DNA of 64,000 bases from Sipunculus nudus (Eukaryota > Annelida > Sipuncula > Golfingiida > Sipunculidae). Below are positions 10,906 through 23,085 of this stretch, in pieces (within the stretch, counting starts at the first letter, position 1; the number at the start of each line of letters is the position of its first letter). The notes under the pieces are model-generated. The model did no database searches, was not told the origin of the DNA, and worked only from the letters and a program-made list of their open reading frames with translations. Where the stretch lies: positions 55,377,676 to 55,441,675 of the forward strand of contig CM049316.1 of assembly GCA_026874595.1 (NCBI GenBank), given 5' to 3'. The position numbers and the translations under genes are program-made.

Positions 10906-12324
10906 GCAATAAGTACGACAGGCTGACACTCACACACACGCACACAAGTTTGTTTACAATATCCACATGTGGTAGTTTCATCTTTTGTGTCCAGAGCTGT
11001 CCAAAGTAAGTGCATGTAGCAGCTATCCCTGGGTTGACAGCCCAGCGATTGAAAACTGTTCCTGTCCTTGAGCAGTGTGTGTGCTGTACTGCTTGACCTG
11101 GTCAGCCCTGTCACAAGAGTTGATCGATTGACTTAATCAGGGTATGCTCTACCCCTGTGGCTGTGAGGTGAGGCTGTCACACAGAGCTCCGCGCCATTGT
11201 TTGCTGACACGTCTTCACAGCAGCACCAAACTTCCCACAGAAGAAACTGTTTTGTAGCCAAAATCCTAAACTAATCAGGTAAATGACAGTTTTCTATTAC
11301 TTTTATATATTTAACAAAAGACATTGCTTATATTAGACATCATTTAATCAAATTTAATATACATGTATTATGTTTAACTGTGCTGTAAAGAAAATGACCC
11401 CATTGAGATACAATGTATACTGGCACAGGGCGTTACCAGCCTGGACGGCCATTTTGGTTAAGGGCCACATTTTGGTACTTTTATATGCCCCTCCAATTAT
11501 TCGTTAATTACACGTAAGTTCAGAGTGTAACACACATTATACTGTTTTATTTTTTATTGTTACCATTGTATATAATTGTTTTATGAATTTTATTAATGAA
11601 TTCATGTACATATTTAGTGCTGTTCATGTAATTACTTAATTATTTCCTTTAGAGATGCATTTGTTCAATATAAGACTGTCTGTCATGACACATACAAGAC
11701 TATATCTGATGTATATCATTTTATATTACTTTTTGTCCATTGATTTATGAATATATATTCATGTAATTTAAGAATGATAAGGTAATTGTTGTAGAGAGTA
11801 GACAGGTCTGGTGTTATTACCGGTATTGTCTGTTCAGAACACAAGAATGCATGTTTATATGTTGTAATAATCTGGTTAGCTTAATTATATATTACTCGTC
11901 CGTCTCATATATGTCAACTGTTCAATTCTTCATAAGCCTTATTCTGGTTGATAGCTCTTGAGACAATATACTCATGCAGGGTCTGTCTGTTACTTATATT
12001 TAACTGTAGAGCTCAACTGAAACTAAATTGATGAAGCAGGAACTGCTACTGTTCACTTGTTCTTTTTTTCTGTAAAGAATTCTAAAGCAAATTTATGGGT
12101 ATATTTCTGGCCAGGAAAATAGGGAAGTCCTAATTCTACATACTTTATGCTTAGCGCCAAGGTGTAATCCTTTGTGGTTTACAGGGTATTCACGCACACG
12201 GACGTGACAAAAAAAATTTCATACTTGGAGTAAGGAGAGAGAAAATCCTTGTCGTCACGGGTTTCTTCTCCAGTATTGTTTTACAGAAAATAAATTGTGA
12301 CCCAAGCATTGCCTTGAACCCTGT
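10906..12324. other. No gene recognised; possible untranslated exon at 10980-11277
   Basis: 10980-11277 is richer in G+C than its surroundings and ends in AATCAG|GTAAAT, a fair splice donor, which would suit a 5' untranslated exon. There is no coding signal and no matching acceptor that I can assign, so this is only a possibility. The rest is AT-rich without frames. Confidence 0.25.
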
Positions 12325-12476
12325 ATGCTCGAGTCACGCAAATAAGATTTAATAAAAAGATTATGAAAGTCGTAAATTATAAAAGAGATTTTCTTAACAT
12401 AAAATGATGGTCGGATGTGTAAAAGAAAACTTTTCAAGCGAAGGCCTGTTTTCCCGCCTTTTCTGTTGTAGATCAG
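12325..12476. repeat. Left part of a 220-bp repeat unit, interrupted by a transposon
   Basis: It matches the 10331-10905 unit from AATAAGATTT through CCCGCCTTTTCTGTTGTAG to ATCAG at 12476. The unit resumes at 15208 with CAGTTGGTTAGACGTCTGACC. This gives the empty site and defines the inserted element exactly. Confidence 0.85.
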
Positions 12477-15207
12477 GGGCCTGTTGCATAAAGGCATCGC
12501 AAGGCTGCGAGGCGTCGCAACAGGGTCGCAAGCAGAAAAGTCGGTTGCATAAAACTGTTGCAGAGTTGCGATGTGTCGCAAAACACCAAAAAATTGCAAC
12601 GATAAAGTCGGGGTCGCAAGCCCATCGCAGCACCTTTTAATCCAAAAAATAAATGAATAACATTTGTTCACTGGTTGTTGTTTTTTTATCACGATCTTGG
12701 AATATGTTTGTTACATTATTACGGCCGCTGTTGCCTTAAATTTATTTCTAGCTCTAATATTGCAAGAAGCAATACGATATTTGTTTTATAAATTATTGCC
12801 TAAAACTTCCCAGCGTTACATATAAATATTCTGTCATAATATGATGTAAACCGGCTGTCTTATGAAATACATGATATTCAAACATCATAATATGCAAACT
12901 ATGTACGCCTTTTTCGTTTTCTGACAACATCTCCCTTACGGAAGTTGGGTTTTTGTAATGTATGAAAATATGTATATACGGCCTTTGGTTGAGTTATAGA
13001 CTGGCACATGGTCCCAAGAACATCTGTTCACTGTACGATTTAAATTGTCGTAATGTACATATTTTTTATGCTAAATAATAATAATAATTATAATAATAAT
13101 AATAATAATAATAATATAAATATTAATATTAATCATTTTATAATGCGTTAAATCCGCCAGAAGTGGTGCCCTAAACGCTGTATACATGACTAAAAGGTGA
13201 CAAATGGAATTATATTGGTTAACTTTACAATGAAAAAATAAGTTACAAGATAAAGTTAAAACAATAAAAACGTTTCAAGAGATTTTGTATCACAGAAGGT
13301 CATTGAATACACAAACGAGTTTTCAGATGAGGTTTAAAAGCTGGATTGTGATTGCAAGTACTGCGGTAATTCATCCCAAAGTTTGTTACAGGCTACATCA
13401 ATAGCTCTCATGTATACGGTCGATGATCTGAGAATGAAACATCTAAGAGATAATGAGCGGAAGAGCGAAGCTCATGCTTCTGGTGGTACGGTTCAATGAG
13501 CTCCTGCAGAAAGCATGACCAAAACGGATAAGTGGTTATATAGGCAGTCATGAAGTGTGACAATTGACTTTCTCTGGAAAAAAGAGATTTTCCTTATTTT
13601 CTCAGAGGAACAAAGACGCATTGAGACAGTTTCCGGTTTAATAGGCAAACTTGGGACATCTTCCTGTATTTAGAATTTTGGATTCATATAGGTCCAAATT
13701 AAAAACGTGGCTTTTTACGGACGACGGACAAAGGACCATCGCTATATATAGCTCAGATTACTTGAAGTCAGCTCACCTAAAAATGCAGCTGTACGACCAT
13801 AATTTCTTTATGTGGTCTGATAAATCCGGGTTTTAATGTGTGCATATGCCAAATAAACCTCGTGAAAGGCATCATTAAACTTTGATAAATAAACCTGTCA
13901 GGGTTCGATAAGGGCGCTCAGATGCGACATAACAATACTCCGGGAATATTCTCCAATCAAGATTCGGACAGAGTTCGATGACAACGAAGCGTAAATCGAC
14001 AAAGTTTAAGGCGGAATAACGTTATTTTTGACCACGCCCAATTTCGTTATTACAGTCAGATGTAGAGATTTCTGGAGATTTTCAAAGAGGAAAGTTAAAT
14101 TGCTGCCAACAAGCGCAAAACTATATGGGGAAATAGTAGGTTATTTTACTATTTTGTCAGGGCCATTGGTTCGAAATGAGAAGTTAATTATACTTGCAAG
14201 AACTTAAAGAGATTCCTAGGCCATATAATCAAATAACAATGCTTTCTTCTTGTAGATATTGTTTGGAAATGACACAGCTTAGTTGAAACGGTGAAACTGA
14301 CAAAAAGTTACATTTTTCATTACCTCCTCACTTTCATACATTATTGTATACAAATGTTAAACCGAAATATAACTATGAATACGAAATGTCAATATTTGAA
14401 TATATAAATATAAATTAGTTGGATCTTGTTTTGTATATGCGCATATGAAGGAAAATCAATTCATGCCTTTTAATTAGGAAGGGGGGCCTTAACGAAAAGA
14501 AAATGGGGAAATGTAAAAGTTTCTTGGGATAAATGTTTGAGTATTAATTTGAAAAAAAATTCTTTATAACAATAATGAAATACGATAATATGATAATTGT
14601 ATACCTAATTTGCATAGCTGAAAATTCCATGTCAATAAAATTAAAACAATGTTGAACAATATTGTACATGAAAGATCTATGTGAATTAAAAATGCCCTTG
14701 GCTCCCTTAGCGATGTTTAAATTCTTGTGGCGGGCATATGTATTTTTCCAGTTTGTCATTTTGTTCAAAATTATTTACAAGCGAACGTGTTTTATATTTA
14801 TTTACTGATTATAAAGATCATTACTTATTCCTGCAATTATATATATTAGTACCGTCAAGCGTGTTTGTTGTTTAATGTTGTCCCAAAAATTATCTGCTTT
14901 TAAAATCGAATTAAGTATTTGATATGGGTACTGAAGGTGGTTACACGATTTTTTCACTACCTAGGAGGCAAATATTTTGACACTCCCAATTGAATGGCCT
15001 TATTGGGAATGTTTAAAAGGTGTACGTGTCGGCAGCATCTAAGAACACACGATATGTGAAGCATAAATTGCGTTAATCCCGTCGCAAGTGCGTGGCAAGT
15101 ACGTGAAATTTTCGTCAAGTTTTATGCAACCGTTTCAAGAGCTTCGCAATTTCCATCGCAAACCCAACGCAACTTTGCGATTTGCGGAAATTTTATGCAA
15201 CAGGCCC
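12477..15207. mobile_element. 2.7-kb non-autonomous DNA transposon, copy 1
   Basis: The ends are GGGCCTGTTGCATAAA (12477) and its exact inverse TTTATGCAACAGGCCC (15207). The 3-bp target duplication CAG lies at 12474-12476 and 15208-15210 and is confirmed by the interrupted 220-bp repeat. Both subterminal regions are dense in TCGCAA/TTGCGA and share GGTTGCATAAAACT. Inside are an (AAT)n run (about 13078-13118), a LINE-like C-terminal scrap on the minus strand (about 13300-13420, LWDELPQYLQSQSSF), a copy of the AGCTCA/GTCAGCT dispersed repeat (13540-13790) and short frames at 13651-13836 and 14544-14768 with no recognised domain. No transposase is visible. 3-bp duplications occur in PIF/Harbinger and CACTA elements; the superfamily is unproven. 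Confidence 0.85.
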
Positions 15208-15370
15208 CAGTTGGTTAGACGTCTGACCAACGTTGTGCCGACGTTGCACATGTCCAGGCGGATTAAGATTTATGAATCACTGAATTAGACCTCAGAAATT
15301 ACAATCCTAATGAAAGATTATGAAAGTCATAGATCATAAAAGAAATTGGCTTATCATAAAATAATGGTAT
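15208..15370. repeat. Right part of the interrupted 220-bp repeat unit
   Basis: It continues the unit broken at 12476: GACGTCTGACCAACGTTGTG, then CATGTCCAGGCGGATT, ATTAGACCTCAGAAAT and ATAAAATAATGG. It forms the first part of the spacer between the two inverted 2.7-kb elements. Confidence 0.8.
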
Positions 15371-15740
15371 TAAAAATGGCATAAATAAATAAATATGGCA
15401 TAAATATGAATTGAGACATCGTTAGGGGGGGGGGGGGGTTGAAGGGATAGTAAAGCGGGGACGGCGGGGGTGGCAATTTCTCTGTCAGATAAAAGCATTG
15501 CAAGTTTGGGTTTTTTAATCAAAAATGATCTTGGATAATCTTACTGTAATTCAGATAAGTTTTAACAGATATCCATTTAAACCTTATACCTGATGATATT
15601 ACAGTTATTACAGTATACCTGATGATATTACAAAAAGTTTCATTGCTTAAGTATAATCAAAGGGTTCGAACGTTTAAGGAGCGCACGGGCCAATCGCTCG
15701 TATATTTGCATGGTCCACATAATGTGATGGTGCAAACCTG
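15371..15740. other. Spacer between inverted 2.7-kb elements
   Basis: It holds a short ATAAAT-rich run, a G-tract near 15425-15438 and an imperfect duplication of ATACCTGATGATATTACA (about 15586 and 15615). No gene. Confidence 0.6.
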
Positions 15741-18463
15741 GGGCCTGTTGCATAAAATTTCCGCAAATCGCAAAGTTGCGTTGGGTTTGCGATGGAAATT
15801 GCGAAGCTCTTGAAACGGTTGCATAAAACTTGACGAAAATTTCACGTACTTGCCACGCACTTGCGACGGGATTAACGCAATTTATGCTTCACATATCGTG
15901 TGTTCTTAGATGCTGCCGACACGTACACCTTTTTAACATTCCCAATAAGGCCATTCAATTGGGAGTGTCAAAATATTTGCCTCCTAGGTAGTGAAAAAAT
16001 CGTGTAACCACCTTCAGTACCCATATCAAATACTTAATTCGATTTTAAAAGCAGATAATTTTTGGGACAACATTAAACAACAAACACGCTTGACGGTACT
16101 AATATATATAATTGCAGGAATAAGTAATGATCTTTATAATCAGTAAATAAATATAAAACACGTTCGCTTGTAAATAATTTTGAACAAAATGACAAACTGG
16201 AAAAATACATATGCCCGCCACAAGAATTTAAACATCGCTAAGGGAGCCAAGGGCATTTTTAATTCACATAGATCTTTCATGTACAATATTGTTCAACATT
16301 GTTTTAATTTTATTGACATGGAATTTTCAGCTATGCAAATTAGGTATACAATTATCATATTATCGTATTTCATTATTGTTATAAAGAATTTTTTTTTCAA
16401 ATTAATACTCAAACATTTATCCCAAGAAACTTTTACATTTCCCCATTTTCTTTTCGTTAAGGCCCCCCTTCCTAATTAAAAGACATGAATTGATTTTCCT
16501 TCATATGCGCATATACAAAACAAGATCCAACTAATTTATATTTATATATTCAAATATTGACATTTCGTATTCATAGTTATATTTCGGTTTAACATTTGTA
16601 TACAATAATGTATGAAAGTGAGGAGGTAATGAAAAATGTAACTTTTTGTCAGTTTCACCGTTTCAACTAAGCTGTGTCATTTCCAAACAATATCTACAAG
16701 AAGAAAGCATTGTTATTTGATTATATGGCCTAGGAATCTCTTTAAGTTCTTGCAAGTATAATTAACTTCTCATTTCGAACCAATGGCCCTGGAAATAGTA
16801 AAATAACCTACTATTTCCCCATATAGTTTTGCGCTTGTTGGCAGCAATTTAACTTTCCTCTTTAAATATCTCCAGAAATCTCTACATCTGACTGTAATAA
16901 CGAAATTGGGCGTGGTCAAAAATAACGTTATTCCGCCTTAAACTTTGTCGATTTACGCTTCGTTGTCATCGAACTCTGTCCGAATCTTGATTGGAGAATA
17001 TTCCCGGAGTACTGTTATGTCGCATCTGAGCGCCCTTATCGAACCCTGACAGGTTTATTTATCAAAGTTTAATGATGCCTTTCACGAGGTTTGATTGGCA
17101 TATGCACACATTAAAACCCGGATTTATCAGACCACATAAAGAAATTATGGTCGTACAGCTGCATTTTTAGGTGAGCTGACTTCAAGTAATCTGAGCTATA
17201 TATAGCGATGGTCCTTTGTCCGTCGTCCGTAAAAAGCCACGTTTTTAATTTGGACCTATATGAATCCAAAATTCTAAATACAGGAAGATGTCCCAAGTTT
17301 GCCTATTAAACCGGAAACTGTCTCAATGCGTCTTTGTTCCTCTGAGAAAATAAGGAAAATCTCTTTTTTCCAGAGAAAGTCTATTGTCACACTTCATGAC
17401 TGCCTATATAACCACTTATCCGTTTTGGTCATGCTTTCTGCAGGAGCTCATTGAACCGTACCACCAGAAACATGAGCTTCGCTCTTCCGCTCATTATCTC
17501 TTAGATGTTTCATTCTCAGATCATCGACCGTATACATGAGAGCTATTGATGTAGCCTGTAACAAACTTTGGGATGAATTACCGCAGTACTTGCAATCACA
17601 ATCCAGCTTTTAAACCTCATCTGAAAACTCGTTTGTGTATTCAATGACCTTCTGTGATACAAAATCTCTTGAAACGTTTATATTGTTTTAACTTTATCTT
17701 GTAACTTATTTTTTCATTGTAAAGTTAACCAATATAATTCCATTTGTCACCTTTTAGTCAGGTATACAGCGTTTAGGGCACCACTTCTGGCGGATTTAAC
17801 GCATTATAAAATGATTAATATTAATATTTATATTATTATTATTATTATTTTTATTATTATTATTATTTAGCATAAAAAATATGTACATTACGACAATTTA
17901 AATCGTACAGTGAACAGATGTTCTTGGGACCATGTGCCAGTCTATAACTCAACTAAAGGCCGTATATACATATTTTCATACATTACAAATTTCCAACTTC
18001 CGTAAGGGAGATGTTGTCAGAAAACGAAAAAGGCGTACATAGTTTGCATATTATGATGTTTGAATATCATGTATTTCATAAGACAGCCGGTTTACATCAT
18101 ATTATGACAGAATATTTATATGTAACGCTGGGAAGTTTTAGGCAATAATTTATAAAACAAATATCGTATTGCTTCTTGCAATATTAGAGCTAGAAATAAA
18201 TTTAAGGCAACAGCGGCCGTAATAATGTAACAAACATATTCCAAGATCGTGATAAAAAACAACAACCAGTGAACAAATGTTATTCATTTATTTTTTGGAT
18301 TAAAAGGTGCTGCGATGGGCTTGCGACCCCGATTTTATCGTTGCAATTTTTTGGTGTTTTGCGACACATCGCAACTCTGCAACAGTTTTATGCAACCGAC
18401 TTTTCTGCTTGCGACCCTGTTGCGACGCCTCGCAGCCTTGCGATGCCTTTATGCAACAGGCCC
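15741..18463. mobile_element. 2.7-kb non-autonomous DNA transposon, copy 2, inverted
   Basis: It is the reverse complement of the 12477-15207 element with only scattered substitutions and small indels by eye (2723 against 2731 bp). Ends are GGGCCTGTTGCATAAA (15741) and TTTATGCAACAGGCCC (18463). It has its own 3-bp duplication, CTG at 15738-15740 and 18464-18466. The sequence outside the duplications differs from that around copy 1, so this looks like a separate insertion and not one inverted duplication. Its short frames at 16180-16479 and 17111-17296 are the counterparts of those in copy 1. No transposase. Confidence 0.85.
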
Positions 18464-18466
18464 CTG

Positions 18467-18862
18467 GTCGGGCCCGTATAAATTTGACTTCATGTGCGAG
18501 AATATAAGCAATTTTTTTTTAATTCTTTATCTATCCATGTAGATTTTCTTTAATTCCATCATGAGAGGTATTACCCGACGTAGCCGATCCTTTAATTTAA
18601 GCTTTTAAAATTAGTTTTAATGTTCCAAAAACATATTAAATGTGAGGGGAGAAAAAACTGCCGGTTTATCGCTCCCAACTTTGCGGGCATTAGCCCGAGA
18701 TCATTGAAATATGATATAAATATATATTTGCACCAACATTTATGAAATACAGGCGAATCACGGAAAAAAGACCTTGAGAAATTAGAAATCGTTATTTGAT
18801 TACGAATAAAGTGCCAGCTCATCGCTGCCGCGCTAAAGAAATTCTATAGTCATTTAAGGTCT
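18467..18862. other. No gene recognised
   Basis: AT-rich stretch with no convincing frame or repeat. Confidence 0.5.
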
Positions 18863-19196
18863 GTTTCCATGTGCGCGTATATGCGTATGTGCGTATATGC
18901 GTGAAAAAATAGGCGTGTTTCCATGTGTGCGTAAATGCGTATATGCTTGAACTGGGCGACGTATATATTTGTTTAGTGGATCAAGCAGGCCTTCCCCGGA
19001 AATATGGTGAAGTGATGCCATTTTACCTGAATCCCTGAGTTCATGCTGACCCTATGCGTTAAAAATCCCTCCTGTGGCGATTTTCACCCATATTAGCACA
19101 TTTGCATATTTGATGACGGACACATGGAAACATACCAGTTACAAAATCATTTAAGCGATATTTCACGCACATACGCATATACGCGCACATGGAAAC
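18863..19196. mobile_element. MITE with perfect 32-bp terminal inverted repeats
   Basis: 18863-18894 (GTTTCCATGTGCGCG... ending GTATGTGCGT) is exactly inverted at 19165-19196. A second internal GTTTCCATGTGTGCG lies near 18918. Length is 334 bp and it is non-coding. A truncated relative with GTTTCCATGTGCGCGGACGTG and TGATCCAGCAGG is at 48551-48690. I could not find a clear target duplication. Confidence 0.8.
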
Positions 19197-21100
19197 GCCT
19201 CTTTATACTGTCCGGTGTTGCCATTTAAACCATGTGACATGATGATAGACAGTGATTTGCATAAATCTGTGCCACCCCACACACGTAAGTTCTTGCGATT
19301 AGCGGAGCGATGACGCGTCATAGATAGAGAGCCAACCAGAGGTTCGTAGTAAAAATTAGTCCCATGTGACTTCATTCATGACAATTTGGCGGGAAAATGC
19401 TTACTGACGCTTACGGTGGTTATGAATAATATTTTATGCTAAAACAAGGGCGGCTCGGTGAGTATATAGAGCAAATGACGCAAGTCTATAAATAACGGAA
19501 CCTGTAACTATCATATCTCCACAAGTCAGATGCTTATTATTCAAATAATTGCGTGATTTCATCCGTTCAGATTCTGTGGCGATCTTAACGGGGTATTTTT
19601 GAATAGGCGGGTTTCTTACGAATCATCTCTACCAGCCACATCTGATCAGAAAACGCTTAAATATTAGCAACCGCGTATTGTTCCGTCTTCTTTGTTGGTA
19701 GTGTTTTGTTTTTCACTGCCTTTAGTTACGTATATATATTTCATTTTAGTTTAGCCTCTCAAATAAACCTGCGATCTTTAAAAGGATAACTTGTATCCTA
19801 ACAGTACGCCGTTTTACGCGAAGACATATAGATATATAGATCAACATTGCTCACTCAGTCATTAATTACAGAAAAATTAGACATGATCCGCATTAGACAC
19901 CGTACCTATCATGGGATTGTATATATTCCAGTGCAGTACGCTGGTACCTTATTTTACAAGTATTTTGCTCATCAGATGATAAGGAAAGATGATTTTTTTT
20001 CAAAATGAAGAAAGTGACAACAGACTGGAAAAAATTGAGAAATTAACCTCAGTGTCTATGAAAGTTATATATAAAAAAGTATTAGTATTAGTATAGTCTT
20101 TAAGTTACACAAAAGTGCTGGAATATATCAGAGTATGACCCGTGAGATGCAAAAAAGCTGATGTATGTTACACATTTATTTTTTATAATAAGAAGGCGAG
20201 AGCGCCAATATATAACAGACAAAAGTGATCCAGTTTTTAAAACCAAAACCAATTAGAAATACATACAGTTACCGATACAAATGGATCATATGTGTGTAAT
20301 TATATTTTTAGCCTTTGGTTACATTTTATTAAATGTTGACACAAAAATATACGGGCCTGTAATTCTTCTGATAAGCCTGTGAAATCAGTATTACACAGGC
20401 CAAACTGGCCTGTAAATTTTCAAACATTTCATACTCTGAATCATATTATTTAACAGTTGACATGTTTTACCGGAGTTCGATTTTTTTAAATGCACCTGTT
20501 ACATTTCAAACGATACTTTAGCGATTCCTGAATTGTCTGTATAACAGACAGATTTATATTTCATCTTGTGGATATATATTGGTATTTCTAAAAAAAATGG
20601 TGCATTTCATCTCCCCAAAATATAACTGTATCTGTGAGATGATAGGAATAGCATAAATGGCCATTCAAATTGTTGCCAAAACTATAAGAATTAACATACT
20701 GGACAGAATTAATGTAAATTAGTTAGTACGAAATCAAGATACATTGCAGTATATGTTAAAATATATGTTAGAAATAAACAAATATAGTTATATATTTTTA
20801 TTATTTTTATTTTTTATTATTTATGTATTGATTTAATCAAACTGCAGGTTACGTTTTGTCGAAAATTGTAATCCATGAAGAGCAAGCATTTGTCTACGTT
20901 TGTTAATTAAAAATGTTGTTAGTGTAATGATGTCACGATAAAGGCTTATATTTTTACACTTGCAATTTTAAAGAAATGAAACTAAAAAGAATGTGCCTGG
21001 CATTATTTCATGTTCTACATATTAAAAAAAAATCTTAATTCATTTCAAAATTTTGATTTAAAAAATGTATTACCAAGAAATCCCTTGAAATGTAACTATT
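19197..21100. other. No gene recognised
   Basis: Mostly AT-rich. The reverse frame at 19163-19375 overlaps the MITE and has no motif. 19200-19830 is somewhat richer in CpG. Nothing can be assigned. Confidence 0.5.
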
Positions 21101-21107
21101 TTGTTGA

Positions 21108-21300
21108 CACACACACACACACATATAATATATCAGGGGCGGGTCCAGGATTTAGGAAAGGGGGGGGGTTTAACCCAGGAGGGGCCAATGAAAACCCGAA
21201 AAAAGGTCCCCAGGTCTGGATAAGGGGGGGGGGTTCAGGCCGCAAAATTTTGCCTGTAGCCCTTAAAAAACGTTTCTGATGAAAAAAAGGGGGGGGGGGG
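21108..21300. mobile_element. (CA)n run and truncated G-rich MITE
   Basis: A short (CA)n at 21108-21122 is followed at 21136 by CAGGGGCGGGTCCAGGA and G-tracts. The order of blocks (GGGGG, AACCCAGGAGGGGCCAAT, AAAACC, GGTCCCCAGGTCTGGA) matches the reverse complement of the 51204-51407 element. The right end is not found; coding sequence of the transposase below begins right after the last G-tract. Confidence 0.6.
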
Positions 21301-22688
21301 TTAATTCTGCAAGAGGACAAACCAGATCCATTCATAATTGGTCTGTGGGCAGGGAATTCCAAACCGGATGACAGCAATGTATTTCTAAATAACTGTATTG
21401 AGGAAATGAAGGATATAGAAGTGAATGGAGTTACTTTTAAAGAGAAGTCTTACAAAATCACAATAAAAAATTTTGTATGTGACACACCAGCACGTGCCTT
21501 TGTGAAGAAAACCAAAGGCCATAATGCTTACTATGGTTGTGATTTTTGTGTGCAAAGTGGTGTCTATTACCATCATAGGATGACTTTTCCAGAAAAGGCT
21601 GCTCCTGCGCGCACTGATATTGCATTCGATGAGATGTTGAATGAAGAACACCACCGTGGTAAAACATCATTAACAAAGTTAAATATTGGTCTTGTTACCC
21701 AATTCCCGTTGGATTACATGCATTTGGTGTGTTTAGGTATTTAGAAAGATCATTAACCTTTGGATGAGCGGTCCATTGAATGTGCGATTAGGCAACAATG
21801 TAATCAAACAAATATCAGAGTCCATCATCAACCTCAAATCGCACCTGCCTCATGAATTCGTTCGAAAGGGACGATCCCTTGCCGAAGTTGATAGGTGGAA
21901 AGCCACAGAATTTAGGACTTTTCTATTGTACACAGGTCCTGTAGCTCTTCGAGGAAAACTTCCGGATATATTGTATAAAAACTTCTTACTGTTTTATGTT
22001 GGGATCACAATTCTGTCAGGCCAAACCTTCTGTACAGATTATTGTGATTATGCGGAGGAACTACTTGTTCTGTTTGTAGAACATTTTGGTGATATCTATG
22101 GTCAGGAAATGTTGATATATAATGTACACGCTCTGACACATTTAGCAGCGCACTGTGGACAGTTTGGTCCAGTGGATAATTTCTCTGCATTTCCTTTTGA
22201 AAATTTTCTTCAAACCATTAAGAAACTAGTGAGAAAACCTCAGTGCCCCCTTGAGCAGGTTATTCGCCGGCTAACCGAATAAATGATCATTGCAAAACCC
22301 AGAAAAAGACGTGGTATTCTGCAAGAAGAAACACAACAATGGCCAACTTCCTGAAAATATTGATTTTTGTGATCAGTATAAGCAAATTCATATGGCAAAC
22401 TATATGTTGTCAACTACAAAGACAGATAATGCATTACTTGTGGGTGACAGTGTTTATATTATTAGGAACATTATAATTCATGAAAATTCTTAAAAGATAA
22501 TCTGCCAGAAATTCACCAAGAGGGATTCTTTCTTCACATATCCATTTGACTCCTGCAAACTAAATATTGCTGCTGTCACTCACCTTGGACAAAATCTAAT
22601 ACATTTAGAGCCAAGTAATATATCTTTTAAAGTCGTTTTGCTACCATTTACCGGGGGATTTGTTTGCGTTCCATTGCTTCATTCGTGA
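21301..22688 (+). pseudogene. Decayed TNP2-type (CACTA/EnSpm-like) transposase
   Basis: Reading starts near 21307. The first frame (to 21744) has VCDTPARAFVKKTKGHNAYY, then CDFC, TFPEKAAPARTD, EEHHRGKTSL and QFPLDYMHLVCLG, the block order of transposases annotated with the Transposase_21/TNP2 domain. A small indel near 21738 shifts the frame; 21764-22282 continues with SGPLNVRLGNN, SLAEVDRWKATEFRTFLLYTGP, YNVHALTHLAAHCGQFG and FSAFPFENFLQ. Two more shifts follow, then 22290-22493 (HNNGQLPENIDFCDQYKQ). An in-frame TAA at 22491 precedes CQKFTKRDSFFTYPF and a natural-looking stop at 22686. The N-terminus is missing. Not functional. Confidence 0.7.
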
Positions 22689-22779
22689 CAGAATATTATT
22701 TTATACAAAGTTGCTATGCCTACATCCAGTCAGACTGAGTTTATACGATTATGATTAAAGCTTTACAAAGAAACATTTG

Positions 22780-23085
22780 TGAAACAAACGGTGAAATTAG
22801 GTTTATTGGTGGTGAAAGTGGCACATGCCATGCAGTTATTCTAGGTCAGAATGGATCTGGCCATCCTCATTAGATCAGGCTCTCTGATTCCACAAAGGGG
22901 GTCTCAAGGAGGCAAGGTACAAGGTCTGCCACTGCATCAACAAACTTGCATTTGATCCCTTAGGCTTGGTTATTCTATATAGTCACAATGAATGGGTGTT
23001 ATTCAGCCCAGGGAAGCACTACGGAGCACTTGATAATGCTTACAGAAATGGTGAAGGACTTCATATTTATGATAATTCTTTGGGT
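22780..23085 (+). other. Degenerate exon-like coding fragment, unknown family
   Basis: One frame reads FHKGGLKEARYKVCHCINKL, then AFDPLGLVILYSHNEWVLFS and PGKHYGALDNAYRNGEGLHI over about 22894-23083. It ends at TCTTTGG|GTAATT, a usable splice donor. Upstream parts (GEVRFIGGESGTCHAVIL type reading) lie in another frame, and a stop near 22874 separates them. I do not recognise the family. It could be an old exon of the transposon, or a 5' exon of the downstream gene: joined to an acceptor at 23544 the frame would run into that gene's start. Evidence is weak. Confidence 0.35.

Noticed and set aside
13651-13836. 61-aa frame repeated inverted at 17111-17296
   Set aside because: It is present twice only because the whole 2.7-kb element is duplicated; it overlaps a dispersed repeat and shows no independent coding sign.
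14544-14768. 74-aa frame repeated at 16180-16479
   Set aside because: Same reason: a shared element sequence, no domain, not long enough to be a transposase.
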